Part shown: positions 1 through 8,101 of the stretch, one piece after another
How positions within the stretch are numbered: the stretch's first letter is position 1
Layout: the number at the start of each line of letters is the position of its first letter
From: Lysinibacillus sp. FJAT-14745
GTDB lineage: Bacteria; Bacillota; Bacilli; Bacillales_A; Planococcaceae
Direction of reading: 5' to 3'
Length of the DNA stretch: 64,000 nucleotides
NCBI RefSeq assembly: GCF_001275675.1
Contig: NZ_LITM01000009.1
Location: 39,055-103,054 of the forward strand
Notes under the pieces: generated by a model
The model's database searches: none
What the model saw: the letters and a program-made list of their open reading frames with translations, nothing else
What the model was told of the DNA's origin: nothing
Translations under genes and position numbers: made by a program

Positions 1-77
1 AGCCTTTTATTTTTCCATTTTAATATGAAACCTCTTGTACTTCTTACTCGTATAGTAAGTAAATTGGAGGTTTATAT

Positions 78-614
78 ATGACTACATTTACCCTTACTTA
101 CCCAAAAGCATTCGAAAGATTTTTAAATATTCCTATCGTGAATGAACAAAATGAGACGGTTTGTGTGCTACAAAAAGTAGAGCGTTCATCCGTTGGAAAA
201 GTAATGAATGCTGTCATGCTAGTAGCTTCAAAGCAGTCTTTGCCACATCGTTATGAAACACGTTCTACTTTAGGTACACCACTTTTTCAAGTACAATCTA
301 CACTATTAGCAAAGGGTGTCAGCCATCAGCTTATAATGCCAGATGGATCAATTCTACCAATACAAAGGAAGACGGTTCAATTACTTGAATCCTCCTACTC
401 TTTTACAATGGATGGACTCGACTTTCGTTTTGAAAAAGATTTTACATCTACCGCCTATTTATATTGTAATGATGAAAAAATCGCAAGTGCTAGTAATATA
501 GAAACTGAACTTGTGCGTACCGGTGTAGCTTTTAAACTTTTTAACTCAGATGATACGCTCTTTGTTGCTTTGCTAGCGACTTTGTATCAGGCATTATTTT
601 CGATGAATAATTAG
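78..614 (+). CDS. hypothetical protein, possibly tubby-C-terminal/LURP-one-like
   Basis: 178 residues, ATG preceded by TTGGAGG at a normal distance, so the start is well supported. No signal peptide or confident membrane span. The protein is rich in short beta-type segments (a VCVLQKVERSS stretch near residue 30, a GTPLFQVQS stretch near residue 68) and ends in a hydrophobic helix (DDTLFVALLATLYQALF). That pattern, beta strands closed by one C-terminal hydrophobic helix, is typical of the LURP-one/tubby-like fold seen in small Bacillales proteins. This is a fold guess from pattern only. The gene stands alone; downstream are a degenerate repeat and a 21-nt tandem array. Function unknown. Confidence 0.75.
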   Translation: MTTFTLTYPKAFERFLNIPIVNEQNETVCVLQKVERSSVGKVMNAVMLVASKQSLPHRYETRSTLGTPLFQVQSTLLAKGVSHQLIMPDGSILPIQRKTVQLLESSYSFTMDGLDFRFEKDFTSTAYLYCNDEKIASASNIETELVRTGVAFKLFNSDDTLFVALLATLYQALFSMNN

Positions 615-631
615 GAGGCTTATCGTCGTAG

Positions 632-714
632 AGTGGGGTTGATTTTCGTTTCGACTTGGCGCTTTCCTCTGGTGTTCGATGAGCCGCTTCACTCGCATGT
701 CCCTCGGTGTCTGT
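632..714 (+). repeat. degenerate half-copy of dispersed repeat family B
   Basis: GGTTGATTTTCGTTTCGACT, then TTGGCGCTTTCCT and GATGAGCCGCTTCACTCGC, match the 5' half of the family B copies at 4915 and 22543 with many substitutions. The 3' half is missing; the sequence runs straight into the tandem array. Confidence 0.6.
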
Positions 715-1128
715 CGTTTCGGCGAAGTGGTCGGCTTTACCAGCGGAAAACAGGTTTGGCGGCGCAGTGAACGGCTTTAGCGGCGGAATAACCTGTTTTG
801 GCGGCGCAGTTTACAGCTTTAGCGGCGGAATAACAGGTTTTAGCGGCACAGTGGTCGGCTTTAGCGGCGGAATAACAGGTTTGGCGGCGCAGTGAACGGC
901 TTTAGCGGCGGAATAACCTGTTTTGGCGGCGCAGTTTACAGCTTTAGCGGCGGAATAACAGGTTTTAGCGGCGAAGTCGACACCTTTAGCGGCGGAATAA
1001 CCGTTTTGATGGCGAAGTGGACGCTTTTAGCAGCGGAATAACCTGTTTTAGCGGCGCAGTTTACAGCTTTACCGGCGGAATAACCTGTTTTAGCGGCGAA
1101 GTGAACGCCTTTAGCAGCGGAAAACAAA
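715..1128. repeat. tandem array with ~21-nt units alternating in pairs (42-nt period)
   Basis: About 19-20 units built on GCGGCG or GCGGCGG. Most alternate between a GGAATAACCTGTTTT-type unit and a CAGTTTACAGCTTT- or AGTGAACGGCTTT-type unit, so a 42-nt higher-order period is visible (compare 764-850 with 880-960). GC content is far above the surroundings. Open frames run through it on both strands only because the unit lacks stops. No ribosome site precedes them, so I do not call a gene. The array fills most of the space between the gene ending at 614 and the hydrolase terminator. Confidence 0.85.
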
Positions 1129-1191
1129 GTTCTATCAACGGAGAGTAAGCTCTTAATTAACATAAATACATACCGGTTTAAATAGATAATG

Positions 1192-1221
1192 AAAAAAAGC
1201 TCCTATTGTTAGGAGTTTTTT
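1192..1221 (-). terminator. intrinsic terminator of the a/b hydrolase gene
   Basis: Stem AAAAAGCTCCTA / TAGGAGTTTTT with a TTGT loop, four bases past the stop codon of the minus-strand gene. The minus strand has a long T run after the stem. Confidence 0.8.
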
Positions 1222-1225
1222 GATA

Positions 1226-1951
1226 TTAAAAATTATTAAGTAACTTATTTATTGCTTCCACGACTACTGAAGGTGCATCATTTTGTATGTAGTGCGCACT
1301 ATTTTCAACAATAATAAATTCACTTTGAGTGGAAATTTGTAATATTTCCTTTTGCATTTTATTCCACAGTTCTTGAGATTCTTTAGTATAGAGATGTTTA
1401 TTACCTGCTGAAAGAACAATTAACGGTATGTTTAATTTTATCTGATTGTCTTTTAATTGTTTTAAGCTTTCCTTAAATTCTTTATAATTGCCTTCGTGTA
1501 TAAATTGATTCTTATAAGCCTCTTGAAATTCCCTACTCATAGTTGGAAGAAATCTTTCTTGGTAATCCTCTGGAGTAGAATCAATTAACAACAATCCAGC
1601 AATTTCACTAGGATATTCACTCGCATATAATCTTGCGTTAACTCCACCAAATGAATGACCTACAAATATATATGGAGGGGCTATATCCAATTTAGTAAGA
1701 AGCTCTTTCAGTTCCTTCACCATTTCTCGACTTGTTCTAGGATTTGAACTTTTCTCACTTTTACCAAGTCCCGCTCTATCGTAAACTAACACTTCTGTAA
1801 ATGCTGAAACATCAGAGACTATAGAAATCCACCCTTTAGAATAATCACCATATCCCGCATCCATAACCACTGTAGGTTTACCATTTTTTTCACCTATCAA
1901 TTTGGCATACAACTTAAAATCGTTAATTGGTACAAACATTTCTTTAAACAT
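1226..1951 (-). CDS. alpha/beta hydrolase
   Basis: 241 residues from the chosen start. An in-frame ATG at 1984 exists, but AGAAAGGAA lies eight bases before the ATG at 1951, which I prefer. The a/b-hydrolase core is clear: an oxyanion-side MDAGYGDYSKGW segment, YDRAGLGKS, the nucleophile elbow GHSFGG (Ser at residue 100) and a late ENSAHYIQNDAP segment that supplies the catalytic His. The acid is likely the Asp in LLLIDSTP or one later. There is no signal peptide, so it is cytoplasmic. Substrate unknown; close relatives are annotated as prolyl-aminopeptidase-like or general esterases. It is monocistronic with its own terminator. Confidence 0.85.
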   Translation of the reverse strand: MFKEMFVPINDFKLYAKLIGEKNGKPTVVMDAGYGDYSKGWISIVSDVSAFTEVLVYDRAGLGKSEKSSNPRTSREMVKELKELLTKLDIAPPYIFVGHSFGGVNARLYASEYPSEIAGLLLIDSTPEDYQERFLPTMSREFQEAYKNQFIHEGNYKEFKESLKQLKDNQIKLNIPLIVLSAGNKHLYTKESQELWNKMQKEILQISTQSEFIIVENSAHYIQNDAPSVVVEAINKLLNNF

Positions 1952-2170
1952 AGTATAGTTTCCTTTCTTTATCTTAGACTTCATCGAATATTTAAGAACT
2001 GATATCTAATAAAAAAATCGGCCTTTTTTTATTTTCCACTACTGCTAGAATCATTCAATATATTCCGGGACACGAAATAAATTCGCTTTGTTTTGACCAT
2101 TTTACGCCGCCCTTCTAAAAAAGGAGTACACTAAAGAGGTAGAAATACTATGCATTTGGAGGCATTTAAA

Positions 2171-2350
2171 ATGGATACAAAAGCAGCAGATATTAAAAAT
2201 TTAATGACGTTAGATTTACTTGTTCAAATTCTAGAGGAACGCGGTATTATGACAGATCGAGAATTAAAAGAACGTCTCACTAATAATGTTAAGCTTTCAT
2301 CAATGGATGCAGATTTAAAAGAAAAAGTCATTGAAGAAATAAAACATTAA
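2171..2350 (+). CDS. small hypothetical protein, 59 aa
   Basis: An upstream in-frame ATG at 2150 would put the ribosome site inside the gene. TTTGGAGG followed by eight bases and ATG at 2171 fixes the start. The protein is charged, helical and soluble (MDTKAADIKNLM..., then LLVQILEERGIMTDRELKERL, ending VIEEIKH). It has no cysteines or membrane span. I do not recognise a family. The strong ribosome site and the strong shared terminator right after the stop argue that it is a real gene. Confidence 0.7.
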   Translation: MDTKAADIKNLMTLDLLVQILEERGIMTDRELKERLTNNVKLSSMDADLKEKVIEEIKH

Positions 2351-2377
2351 TGGAGTAGATGACATTCCAGAAAAAGT

Positions 2378-2420
2378 GGCCGCTTCTTAAGTGATGAAAA
2401 TACTTTAAGCGGCCCTTCTT
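2378..2420. terminator. bidirectional terminator between convergent genes
   Basis: GGCCGCTT at 2378-2385 pairs with AAGCGGCC at 2407-2414, extended by TTAAGT/ACTT inside the loop. It lies between the stops of the converging 59-aa gene and the PhzF-like gene. Confidence 0.75.
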
Positions 2421-2421
2421 A

Positions 2422-3315
2422 TTATATTCGTACCTTTAGTTCCTTCACATGTACAGCAGTTCCTGTGATTGAAATATTCAATTTCCCCTCATCACTTTTT
2501 ACATGAACTTGCACACGCCCATCCTTCCCAAGTTCCTGACCTTGTTCGAAGATTAGCGTTTTCGGCAGTTGTGCTTGTCGATGAATATACTCTGCAAAAT
2601 ACGCTCCCATGACACCAGAGGCCGTACCTGTAGTAATATCTTCAATTGTTCCAGAGTATGGAGATGAAAAATGTCTTGCGTGCATATCAGCATTCTTATC
2701 AAATGCCTCTAAGCAAAAAGGATGCAAGGATGCTTTTGGCATTTCTTCTAGGATAGCTGGAAAATCTGCAGTTTGCGGAGTCATTTTTTCAAAGTATGTT
2801 AAATTTTTAATAGGTATTAACAAAGTCCAAATTCCTGTACTTCCATAAACTATCGGTAATTCAGGATGTATCGCTTCCTCTGTTAGTCCTATTGATTGTG
2901 CAAGTTTAGATTTTGAACCATTAAATGCTTCAAACTGAGGTGTTGCATGTTGCATAGTAATGTAAATTTGTCCTGCTTGTTGTTCTTTTATCTCAATTGG
3001 AAGAATTCCTGCTTTCGTCTCAATGGTTAGTTTCGACTTATTTACTAATAAACCTTTTGTTCTTAGCGCATATATCGTTGCCATTGTTGCATGTCCACAT
3101 AAATCCATCTCATGCCCTGGCGTGAAATAACGTATACGTAAATCTGCTTTATCCGATTTTAGCGCGAAAGCTGTTTCGTTAAAGCCTACTTGCTTAGCAA
3201 TAGCCTGCATTTCTATTTCACTATATTGATTTCCCTCTACAACGACACCTGCTGGGTTCCCCTTATTAGGTATCGTGCTAAACGCATCATAATGATCGAC
3301 GGTAACCATTTTCAT
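2422..3315 (-). CDS. PhzF family isomerase/epimerase-like protein
   Basis: 297 residues, full length for PhzF/YddE-type proteins. Recognised by the N-terminal [19 protein letters not shown], the FNETAFAL segment carrying the conserved catalytic Glu (residue 47), [12 protein letters not shown] and the late TGTASG motif. The family folds as two diaminopimelate-epimerase-like halves and uses a Glu for proton transfer in isomerisations. PhzF itself acts in phenazine synthesis, but there are no other phz genes here, so the substrate is unknown. The start has AGGAAGGGAAA upstream. Cytoplasmic, single-gene unit. Confidence 0.9.
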   Translation of the reverse strand: MKMVTVDHYDAFSTIPNKGNPAGVVVEGNQYSEIEMQAIAKQVGFNETAFALKSDKADLRIRYFTPGHEMDLCGHATMATIYALRTKGLLVNKSKLTIETKAGILPIEIKEQQAGQIYITMQHATPQFEAFNGSKSKLAQSIGLTEEAIHPELPIVYGSTGIWTLLIPIKNLTYFEKMTPQTADFPAILEEMPKASLHPFCLEAFDKNADMHARHFSSPYSGTIEDITTGTASGVMGAYFAEYIHRQAQLPKTLIFEQGQELGKDGRVQVHVKSDEGKLNISITGTAVHVKELKVRI

Positions 3316-3675
3316 ATACTTTCCCTTCCTTTATTTAAGTTTTACATCAATTTTATCCTGCGAAACAAATCCGATCTCCGACTTTCTATGCTTCCTTGGC
3401 GATTATCCCCAATTCCTAATATCCATTTCCGATACATTAATAGATACGAATCGACCGCACAAAAGTTCCATTATTCCCCAAATTATTAAGCTACTCTTAA
3501 AAAATATCCCCTATTAAAAAATAGAATTAACGCAGAAGCTTTTTACCGCAACGTCAATTTTGGAAAATTCCCACCACAATGACCTTTTTAAAAAATTTAG
3601 TCATAAGGTAGTATCAACACCATCTATCTAAGTTTTGAGACAATACTTCACTCAAACATAGGTCTCTATATACAT
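3316..3675. other. intergenic stretch with no supported feature
   Basis: AT-rich spacer between the PhzF-like gene and the terminator of the FMN reductase gene. A plus-strand open frame covering 3190-3489 has no ribosome site and overlaps the PhzF start, so it is not called. No repeat copy or hairpin stands out. Confidence 0.5.
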
Positions 3676-3714
3676 AAAAAAGCAATATGCACTTTTAATT
3701 GTACATACTGCTTT
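3676..3714 (-). terminator. intrinsic terminator of the FMN reductase gene
   Basis: On the minus strand AAAGCAGTATG pairs with CATATTGCTTT (11 bp), followed by a T run. Confidence 0.8.
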
Positions 3715-3720
3715 AGGACC

Positions 3721-4254
3721 CTATCGAATTGTTTTTAATGCCGTTGACCAAGGAATAAGTTGATCTAGCATTTGATTTACTGAATCTGCTTGCACTTCCT
3801 TTGGTTTAAATACCGTACCGTTTTCGAAATCTGTAAATAATGATAAAGCCGGATGGACGCGAACATCTGCTACTAATAATTCACCAAGAATTCCACGTAA
3901 ATGTTCAGCAGCTCTTGCACCACCAACAGAACCGTAAGAAACAATTCCTGCCGCCTTATTATTCCATTCCACGCGTAAGTAATCTAATGCATTTTTTAAT
4001 GCCCCAGTAATGGAATGGTTATATTCTGCAACGATAAATACAAAACCATCACATGCAGCAACTTTTTGTGACCATGTAGCTGCTCCTGAAGCATCTCCAC
4101 CTGGCTCACCTAGCAGTGGTAATTTAAAATCCGCGATATCAATAATTTCATATTCTGCATCACCGCGTTTTTCAGCTACTTCCTTTACCCATTCGCCAAC
4201 TTGTGGGCTTAAACGACCTTCACGAGTACTACCTAAAATAACCCCTATTTTCAC
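3721..4254 (-). CDS. NAD(P)H-dependent FMN reductase
   Basis: 177 residues of flavodoxin-like fold. The phosphate-binding loop GSTREGR is at residues 8-14 and the second flavin segment AEYNHSITGALKNALDYL is near residue 97; both are hallmarks of the NADPH-dependent FMN reductase/azoreductase family (YieF, ArsH relatives). A SYGSVGGARAAEHLR segment follows. The start codon is GTG, with AAGGAGG nine bases upstream. It likely reduces quinones, azo dyes or metal ions with NAD(P)H in the cytoplasm; the substrate cannot be told from sequence. It stands alone with its own terminator. Confidence 0.9.
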   Translation of the reverse strand: MKIGVILGSTREGRLSPQVGEWVKEVAEKRGDAEYEIIDIADFKLPLLGEPGGDASGAATWSQKVAACDGFVFIVAEYNHSITGALKNALDYLRVEWNNKAAGIVSYGSVGGARAAEHLRGILGELLVADVRVHPALSLFTDFENGTVFKPKEVQADSVNQMLDQLIPWSTALKTIR

Positions 4255-4476
4255 CTTGTTGTTCCTCCTTCATTCATCCCTCAAATTGTGACCGAATCAT
4301 TCATTGAAAAACTAAAAACGGTTCTCTTAGCCATGTTGTACAGGAATCCAATTCTTCATTCAATACATTGATGGTTAATGAAACCATTGTTTTTTACTTC
4401 GAATTAAATTATCTTTAATCCAAAACAAAAATATCATATGTTTATAAAAATTTCCAGTTATTTAATTCGGATTAAA

Positions 4477-4725
4477 TTATTTTATTTTAATAGGTCTTTC
4501 TAATGCTGCCAGTTCATCCTCAATCGATGCATATTGTCTTTCTACAACATATTTTGCATCCGAGATAGCCGCATTATAAATATGCGGAGCAATATTTTCC
4601 TTTATAAAATCTAATACTCTTTCTGCTTCAAATTCTGTAATATCCTCATCACGATTATTATAGAAAAAACGTTGAATATCAGCTATTATTGTTTCTTGTT
4701 GTTCTTTTGTTAAACGAATAAACAA
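4477..4725 (-). CDS. DUF2164 family protein
   Basis: 82 residues. The pattern IRLTKEQQETIIADIQRFF..., ITEFEAERVLDFIKENIAPHIYNAAISDAK matches the DUF2164 family of small helical proteins. The start is TTG with GAGGAGAG upstream; no ATG exists nearby. No membrane span or cysteine. Function unknown. It is preceded (minus-strand sense) by terminator 4797-4836, so it is probably transcribed on its own. Confidence 0.8.
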   Translation of the reverse strand: MFIRLTKEQQETIIADIQRFFYNNRDEDITEFEAERVLDFIKENIAPHIYNAAISDAKYVVERQYASIEDELAALERPIKIK

Positions 4726-4796
4726 TCCAAAACTCTCCTCTCATTGCCATTTATACTCACCTATCATAACACTCTAAAATTAATCCATGCATACAC

Positions 4797-4836
4797 AAAA
4801 AGACTGAATTACAATAAATACTATAATTCAGCCTTC
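4797..4836 (-). terminator. terminator hairpin, near-duplicate of the one at 5333
   Basis: GACTGAATTA / TATAATTCAG-type stem with a minus-strand T5 tail. The same sequence (AAAAAGACTGAATTA, then TATAATTCAGCCTT) recurs at 5333-5372. Confidence 0.75.
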
Positions 4837-4914
4837 ATTACATTGAAAAACTAATATGTCAATTAGATTAAGGTGTCCTATTAAATTAAGTACGGCTCTA
4901 TGGCAAAACGAGGG

Positions 4915-5105
4915 GTTGATTTCCGTTCCGGCTTGGCGCTTTCCTGGGGGCGTCCGATGAGCCGCTTCACTCGCGTTGCTCGCTCCAGGGTCTCGGGCCA
5001 ACACGAGGTTGGTCACGAAGGCGTTATCACAGGACGTGATGGTTTTAGCCTTCGTTCCTCTATCGCTAATCCCCAAGTAGTCGCCAAGCCTCCACTCCAA
5101 TCAAC
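4915..5105 (+). repeat. dispersed repeat family B, full copy
   Basis: 191 bp bounded by GTTGATT and AATCAAC. Inside these ends GGCTTGGCG pairs with CGCCAAGCC. Internal hairpins are CCAAC-ACGAG-GTTGG, and ATCAC-AGGAC-GTGAT nested within ACGAAGGC/GCCTTCGT. Related copies are at 22543-22726, 40524-40645 and 51355-51466. A minus-strand open frame crosses it (4828-5100), but similar frames recur in other copies and have no ribosome site, so it is not a gene. Confidence 0.85.
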
Positions 5106-5204
5106 CAATTCACATAGCATAAGTTTTCTGGCCTCTAATTTATAGTGATGAAACAATACCTTAGCACTTGGGTTATATCTGTGCGAAAGCCAGCGACAGC
5201 AACA

Positions 5205-5278
5205 ATAAAAGTGGAGGAAGCGGCTCGACTCTCGCTACACAGGAAAGTGAGTAGCCTGGAATGGAAATCACCCTCATT
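5205..5278 (-). repeat. decayed inverted end of a family B element
   Basis: GGAAAGTGAGTAGCCTGGAA followed by TGGAAATCACCC resembles the opposite end of family B copies (GGAAAGCGCCCAGTCGGAAC and GGAAATCAACC at 40617). It may be a second, degraded copy in inverse orientation next to the one at 4915. Confidence 0.5.
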
Positions 5279-5332
5279 TAAAGAGCAAAACCATTCACCA
5301 AGATTTCCTTGAACATATAGTTTTTAACATTA

Positions 5333-5372
5333 AAAAGACTGAATTATATTTAATTCTATAATTCAGCCTTTT
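5333..5372 (-). terminator. intrinsic terminator of the nif3 transcription unit
   Basis: Stem GGCTGAATTATA / TATAATTCAGTC on the minus strand followed by T5, just past the stop of the 74-aa gene. Confidence 0.8.
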
Positions 5373-5376
5373 ATTA

Positions 5377-5601
5377 TTACTGGTTACATTTAAATGAATA
5401 GTTTGTTGATAGAAAATTCTTTTCCTTTGAGACGATGGCTTCTCCACCATCTTTTTCACATTGCTCAGTCATAGCATCAATTTTTTTGGCATTCATCGTA
5501 TTTGTCATAAATGTCATGCCTACACCAAACACAGCAATTAGCAAACCAATCATTATCCATAACTTGCCGGCTTTATTGCCAGAAGGTCTTTCATTCGCCA
5601 C
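5377..5601 (-). CDS. small single-pass membrane protein, 74 aa
   Basis: One hydrophobic span at about residues 13-34 (LWIMIGLLIAVFGVGMTFM) after a short positively charged N-terminus, then a polar outer tail with two cysteines (TEQCEKDGG and SFKCNQ at the very end), which could form a disulfide outside the cell. It begins 15 bases after the nif3 stop and is followed by a strong terminator, so it is the last gene of the trmK-nif3 unit. I do not recognise the family. The topology (N-in, C-out) is inferred from the positive-inside rule. Confidence 0.75.
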   Translation of the reverse strand: MANERPSGNKAGKLWIMIGLLIAVFGVGMTFMTNTMNAKKIDAMTEQCEKDGGEAIVSKEKNFLSTNYSFKCNQ

Positions 5602-5616
5602 AGCTATTCCCCTCTC

Positions 5617-6738
5617 TTACACGAATAAAAACGGTTCTGTATGAATAGTAGATTGGACAAATTCAACAGAATATTTTTTATCCTCGCACATTCTCGACAT
5701 CTTTTTAGCTACTCCTGCAATCATCACTTTCTCCACATGATGACCTGGATCGACGATTTGTAGACCAATTGCTTGAGCGTCCTGGGCTGTATGGAAATAC
5801 ATATCTCCCGTTAAAAATACATCTGCCCCAGCACGTTTCGCAGAATAAATATATTTATTGCCATCGCCACCGACAAGCGCTACTTTTTTCACCTTCGACT
5901 GTAAATCACCAACAACTCGGACAGCAGGTACGTCTAGCTGCCCCTTTACAAATTGCGTGAATTTATGAAGAGTCATTTCTTGTGGTAAATAACCAACTCG
6001 GCCTAAGCCCATTACATTTGTTTGCTGGTCTAGGCGAATGATATCATAGGCTGGTTCTTCATATGGATGCGCGTTTAACATGGCCTTTAATACACGACTT
6101 TTTATGGATTCTGGAAATACTACTTCTACCTTCACTTCTTCTTCAACATGTAATTCACCAATAGAACCTACATGTGGATTTGCACCTTCTAGTGCACGGA
6201 AACGACCTTCTCCCAATGTAGTATAGCTACATGCTTCATAATCTCCAATACGGCCTGCTCCTGCTTTTGCTAATGCCTCACGTAAATCATTGGCATTTGC
6301 AGTCGGTATAAAAACTGCCAGCTTCAACATATTTTCAGCATATGTTTCTTCTAAAATAGAACGGTTTTCAAGCTGTAGAGCATCTGCTAGTAGATCGTTG
6401 ACACCACCTTCAGCCACATCTAGATTCGTATGTGCTGCATAAACGGCAATATCATTTTTGATAAGCTTTTCATATAAACGCCCGGCTGGATTGTCAGTAC
6501 GAATATTCGAAAGACGTCTAAAAATCGGTGGATGATGCGCTATTATTAGCTCGCATCCTTGAGCAATAGCCTCGTCTGCTACTGCTTCATTAACATCTAA
6601 TGTGACTAATACTTTACTTACAGGTTTGTTTAATGTGCCGATTGCAAGACCGATTGGGTCATTTTCCATACAGGCTAATTTTTTAGGCGACCATGATTCG
6701 AACAATTGTATAATTTCCTGACCGTTAACTGTTTTCAT
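5617..6738 (-). CDS. yqfO: Nif3-like dinuclear metal-centre hexameric protein (YqfO)
   Basis: 373 residues, the long Bacillus-type form with a central inserted PII-like domain (about residues 130-230) splitting the NIF3 core. Metal-binding segments are visible: IIAHHPPIFR near residue 65, AAHTNLDVAEGG near residue 102 and, in the C-terminal half, FLTGDMYFHTAQDAQ and DPGHHVEKV. Known structures show two metal ions per subunit in a toroidal hexamer; the cellular substrate is not settled (GTP cyclohydrolase-like claims exist for related proteins). Starts one base after the trmK stop, as in B. subtilis yqfN-yqfO, so the two are cotranscribed and probably translationally coupled. Confidence 0.93.
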   Translation of the reverse strand: MKTVNGQEIIQLFESWSPKKLACMENDPIGLAIGTLNKPVSKVLVTLDVNEAVADEAIAQGCELIIAHHPPIFRRLSNIRTDNPAGRLYEKLIKNDIAVYAAHTNLDVAEGGVNDLLADALQLENRSILEETYAENMLKLAVFIPTANANDLREALAKAGAGRIGDYEACSYTTLGEGRFRALEGANPHVGSIGELHVEEEVKVEVVFPESIKSRVLKAMLNAHPYEEPAYDIIRLDQQTNVMGLGRVGYLPQEMTLHKFTQFVKGQLDVPAVRVVGDLQSKVKKVALVGGDGNKYIYSAKRAGADVFLTGDMYFHTAQDAQAIGLQIVDPGHHVEKVMIAGVAKKMSRMCEDKKYSVEFVQSTIHTEPFLFV

Positions 6739-6739
6739 C

Positions 6740-7432
6740 TCACAGAACCCCTTCCACTAAATTGAGTAGAGCTACTAATTCTCCACGTTTTTCTTCAATT
6801 TCAGGTGTTTGATCTGCCCCTTCAATGGACTTTAATACACGCTGCCAATTTTCTTTTTCACGTGACCATTTTTTTATAAATGATGGTGATTTTCGTTGCA
6901 TTAATTTCGGACCAAATAAAATTTCCGGTTCCGTTAACGTCATTGAGCTTCTTTGCAATACAAGAATTTCATAAATTTTTTCGTCTTCCTCTAAAATCTC
7001 TTCGTCCTGGATTGCCCAATTATGTGCTAATGCCCATTCACGAATCACTTTAGCATGAATATTTGGTTGCAAAATAAGCCTTGTTACCCCTTGCAATGCT
7101 TCAGGATGCTTCTCCAAAATGGAGACAATAAGAGGTCCACCCATCCCAGCAATAGTAACTGTATCTACGTGATCAGCTTCTTCTACTGCTGCTAAGCCAT
7201 TCGCAAGTCGTACTGTAATTTTTTCTGTTAAGCCTTCCTTTTTCACTTGTCCAACTGCTGATTCAAATGGTCCTTTCACAACTTCCCCTGCTATCGCATA
7301 AGAAGCAATACCTTTATGAATTAAGTAGCATGGTAAATAGGCATGGTCACTGCCAATATCAGCTATAACCGCACCAGAGGGTACATATTTTGCTACTGTT
7401 TCTAATCGCTTTGATAATTTTTGTGCATTCAT
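6740..7432 (-). CDS. trmK: tRNA (adenine(22)-N1)-methyltransferase TrmK
   Basis: 230 residues. The SAM-binding motif I ADIGSDHAYLPCYLI is at about residue 24-38, followed by GEVVKGPFESA and the TIAGMGGPLIVSILE segment typical of the TrmK/YqfN family, which methylates N1 of A22 in the tRNA D-loop. The start has AGGCGG upstream. It sits between cccA and nif3, the B. subtilis order. A terminator upstream (7485-7532) and a repeat separate it from cccA, so it needs its own promoter. Confidence 0.93.
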   Translation of the reverse strand: MNAQKLSKRLETVAKYVPSGAVIADIGSDHAYLPCYLIHKGIASYAIAGEVVKGPFESAVGQVKKEGLTEKITVRLANGLAAVEEADHVDTVTIAGMGGPLIVSILEKHPEALQGVTRLILQPNIHAKVIREWALAHNWAIQDEEILEEDEKIYEILVLQRSSMTLTEPEILFGPKLMQRKSPSFIKKWSREKENWQRVLKSIEGADQTPEIEEKRGELVALLNLVEGVL

Positions 7433-7484
7433 TTTTTTTACCGCCTGTCTTAAATAGTGTCCATTCTTAGTATGGATGATGTCG

Positions 7485-7532
7485 CGAAAAAAAACAAATG
7501 GAGTTGACTCAAATTTTTGAGCAACTCCATTT
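7485..7532 (-). terminator. intrinsic terminator downstream of cccA and repeat A1
   Basis: ATGGAGTTG at 7498-7506 pairs with CAACTCCAT at 7522-7530, extended by CTCAAA/TTTGAG. The minus strand then has a TTTGTTTTTTTT run. Confidence 0.85.
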
Positions 7533-7610
7533 TTCTTTAACTGAAATAAAGATAAATAAATTGTAGCTGTACCGATTACGATTAAACGCTTTCAGTACAG
7601 CTACTTTTAT

Positions 7611-7749
7611 CAATTATGCCTCGGCATAATTGCGTCCGGAATCGGCTTTGTGCTGGCACAAAGAATTCCTTTCCGATTCCGTGACATCCGCCGGAGGCTT
7701 TTACTTCTTTTAGCGGATGTTTGTCTGGGCATCCGCTGAAAGAAGTTAG
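7611..7749 (+). repeat. dispersed repeat family A, type copy (A1)
   Basis: Head palindrome CAATTATGCC-TC-GGCATAATTG, then a nested hairpin (CGGAATCGG pairing with CCGATTCCG around TTTGTGC/GCACAAA), then ATCCGC/GCGGAT, and the tail GCTGAAAGAAGTTAGA. Read on the minus strand the tail is TCTAACTTCTTTCAGC and starts two bases after the TAG stop of cccA. Other copies: 17775, 35063, 36889, 38085, 56970 and fragments at 18026 and 59336. Confidence 0.85.
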
Positions 7750-7750
7750 A

Positions 7751-8101
7751 CTATTTTAGAGTTGAAATGTACTTAGCGATTGCTTTTGCTTCCGCTTCGT
7801 TTTTCAGACCAGGCGTCATTGGTGTGCCTGGGATCCCTTTTGTTAAAACTTCTACGATACGAGCTTCATCTTTGCCGTGTAGATTTGGACCCACAGAACC
7901 AGTTAAGTCAGCAGCGTGACAGCCAATACAAGATTGTACTAAAGCTGAACCGTCATCTTTAGCTTCTGTCTTTTCGCCACCGCCCTCTTTTTCAGCAGCA
8001 ATTTCTTTTTTGTTCTCTGCACCTGTTAAAGACATGAAGAAAATAAGACCAATACCAAATGCAAGAATTAAGATGTAAGGAACGACTGGATTGTTTTTCA
8101 T
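7751..8101 (-). CDS. cccA: membrane-anchored cytochrome c (c-550/c-551)
   Basis: 116 residues. An N-terminal membrane anchor (residues 8-26) is followed by a Glu/Lys/Gly-rich linker (about 29-50) and a small class I cytochrome domain. The haem-binding motif CIGCH is at residues 58-62 and the distal Met ligand is probably Met95 in GTPMTPG. It carries electrons on the outer face of the membrane between the bc complex and a terminal oxidase. The place next to trmK and rpoD matches B. subtilis cccA. Strong upstream ribosome site (GAGGGGAAA). Confidence 0.93.
   Translation of the reverse strand: MKNNPVVPYILILAFGIGLIFFMSLTGAENKKEIAAEKEGGGEKTEAKDDGSALVQSCIGCHAADLTGSVGPNLHGKDEARIVEVLTKGIPGTPMTPGLKNEAEAKAIAKYISTLK

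Noticed and set aside
936..1163. 75-codon minus-strand frame and 62-codon plus-strand frame in the GC-rich array
   Set aside because: Open because of the repeat period; different lengths on each strand and no ribosome site.
3190..3489. 99-codon plus-strand frame
   Set aside because: Antisense to the start of the PhzF-like gene, odd composition and no ribosome site.
4828..5100. 90-codon minus-strand frame; similar frames at 22497-22721 and 51203-51475
   Set aside because: They lie in family B repeat copies, share residues because the DNA is repeated, and lack ribosome sites.
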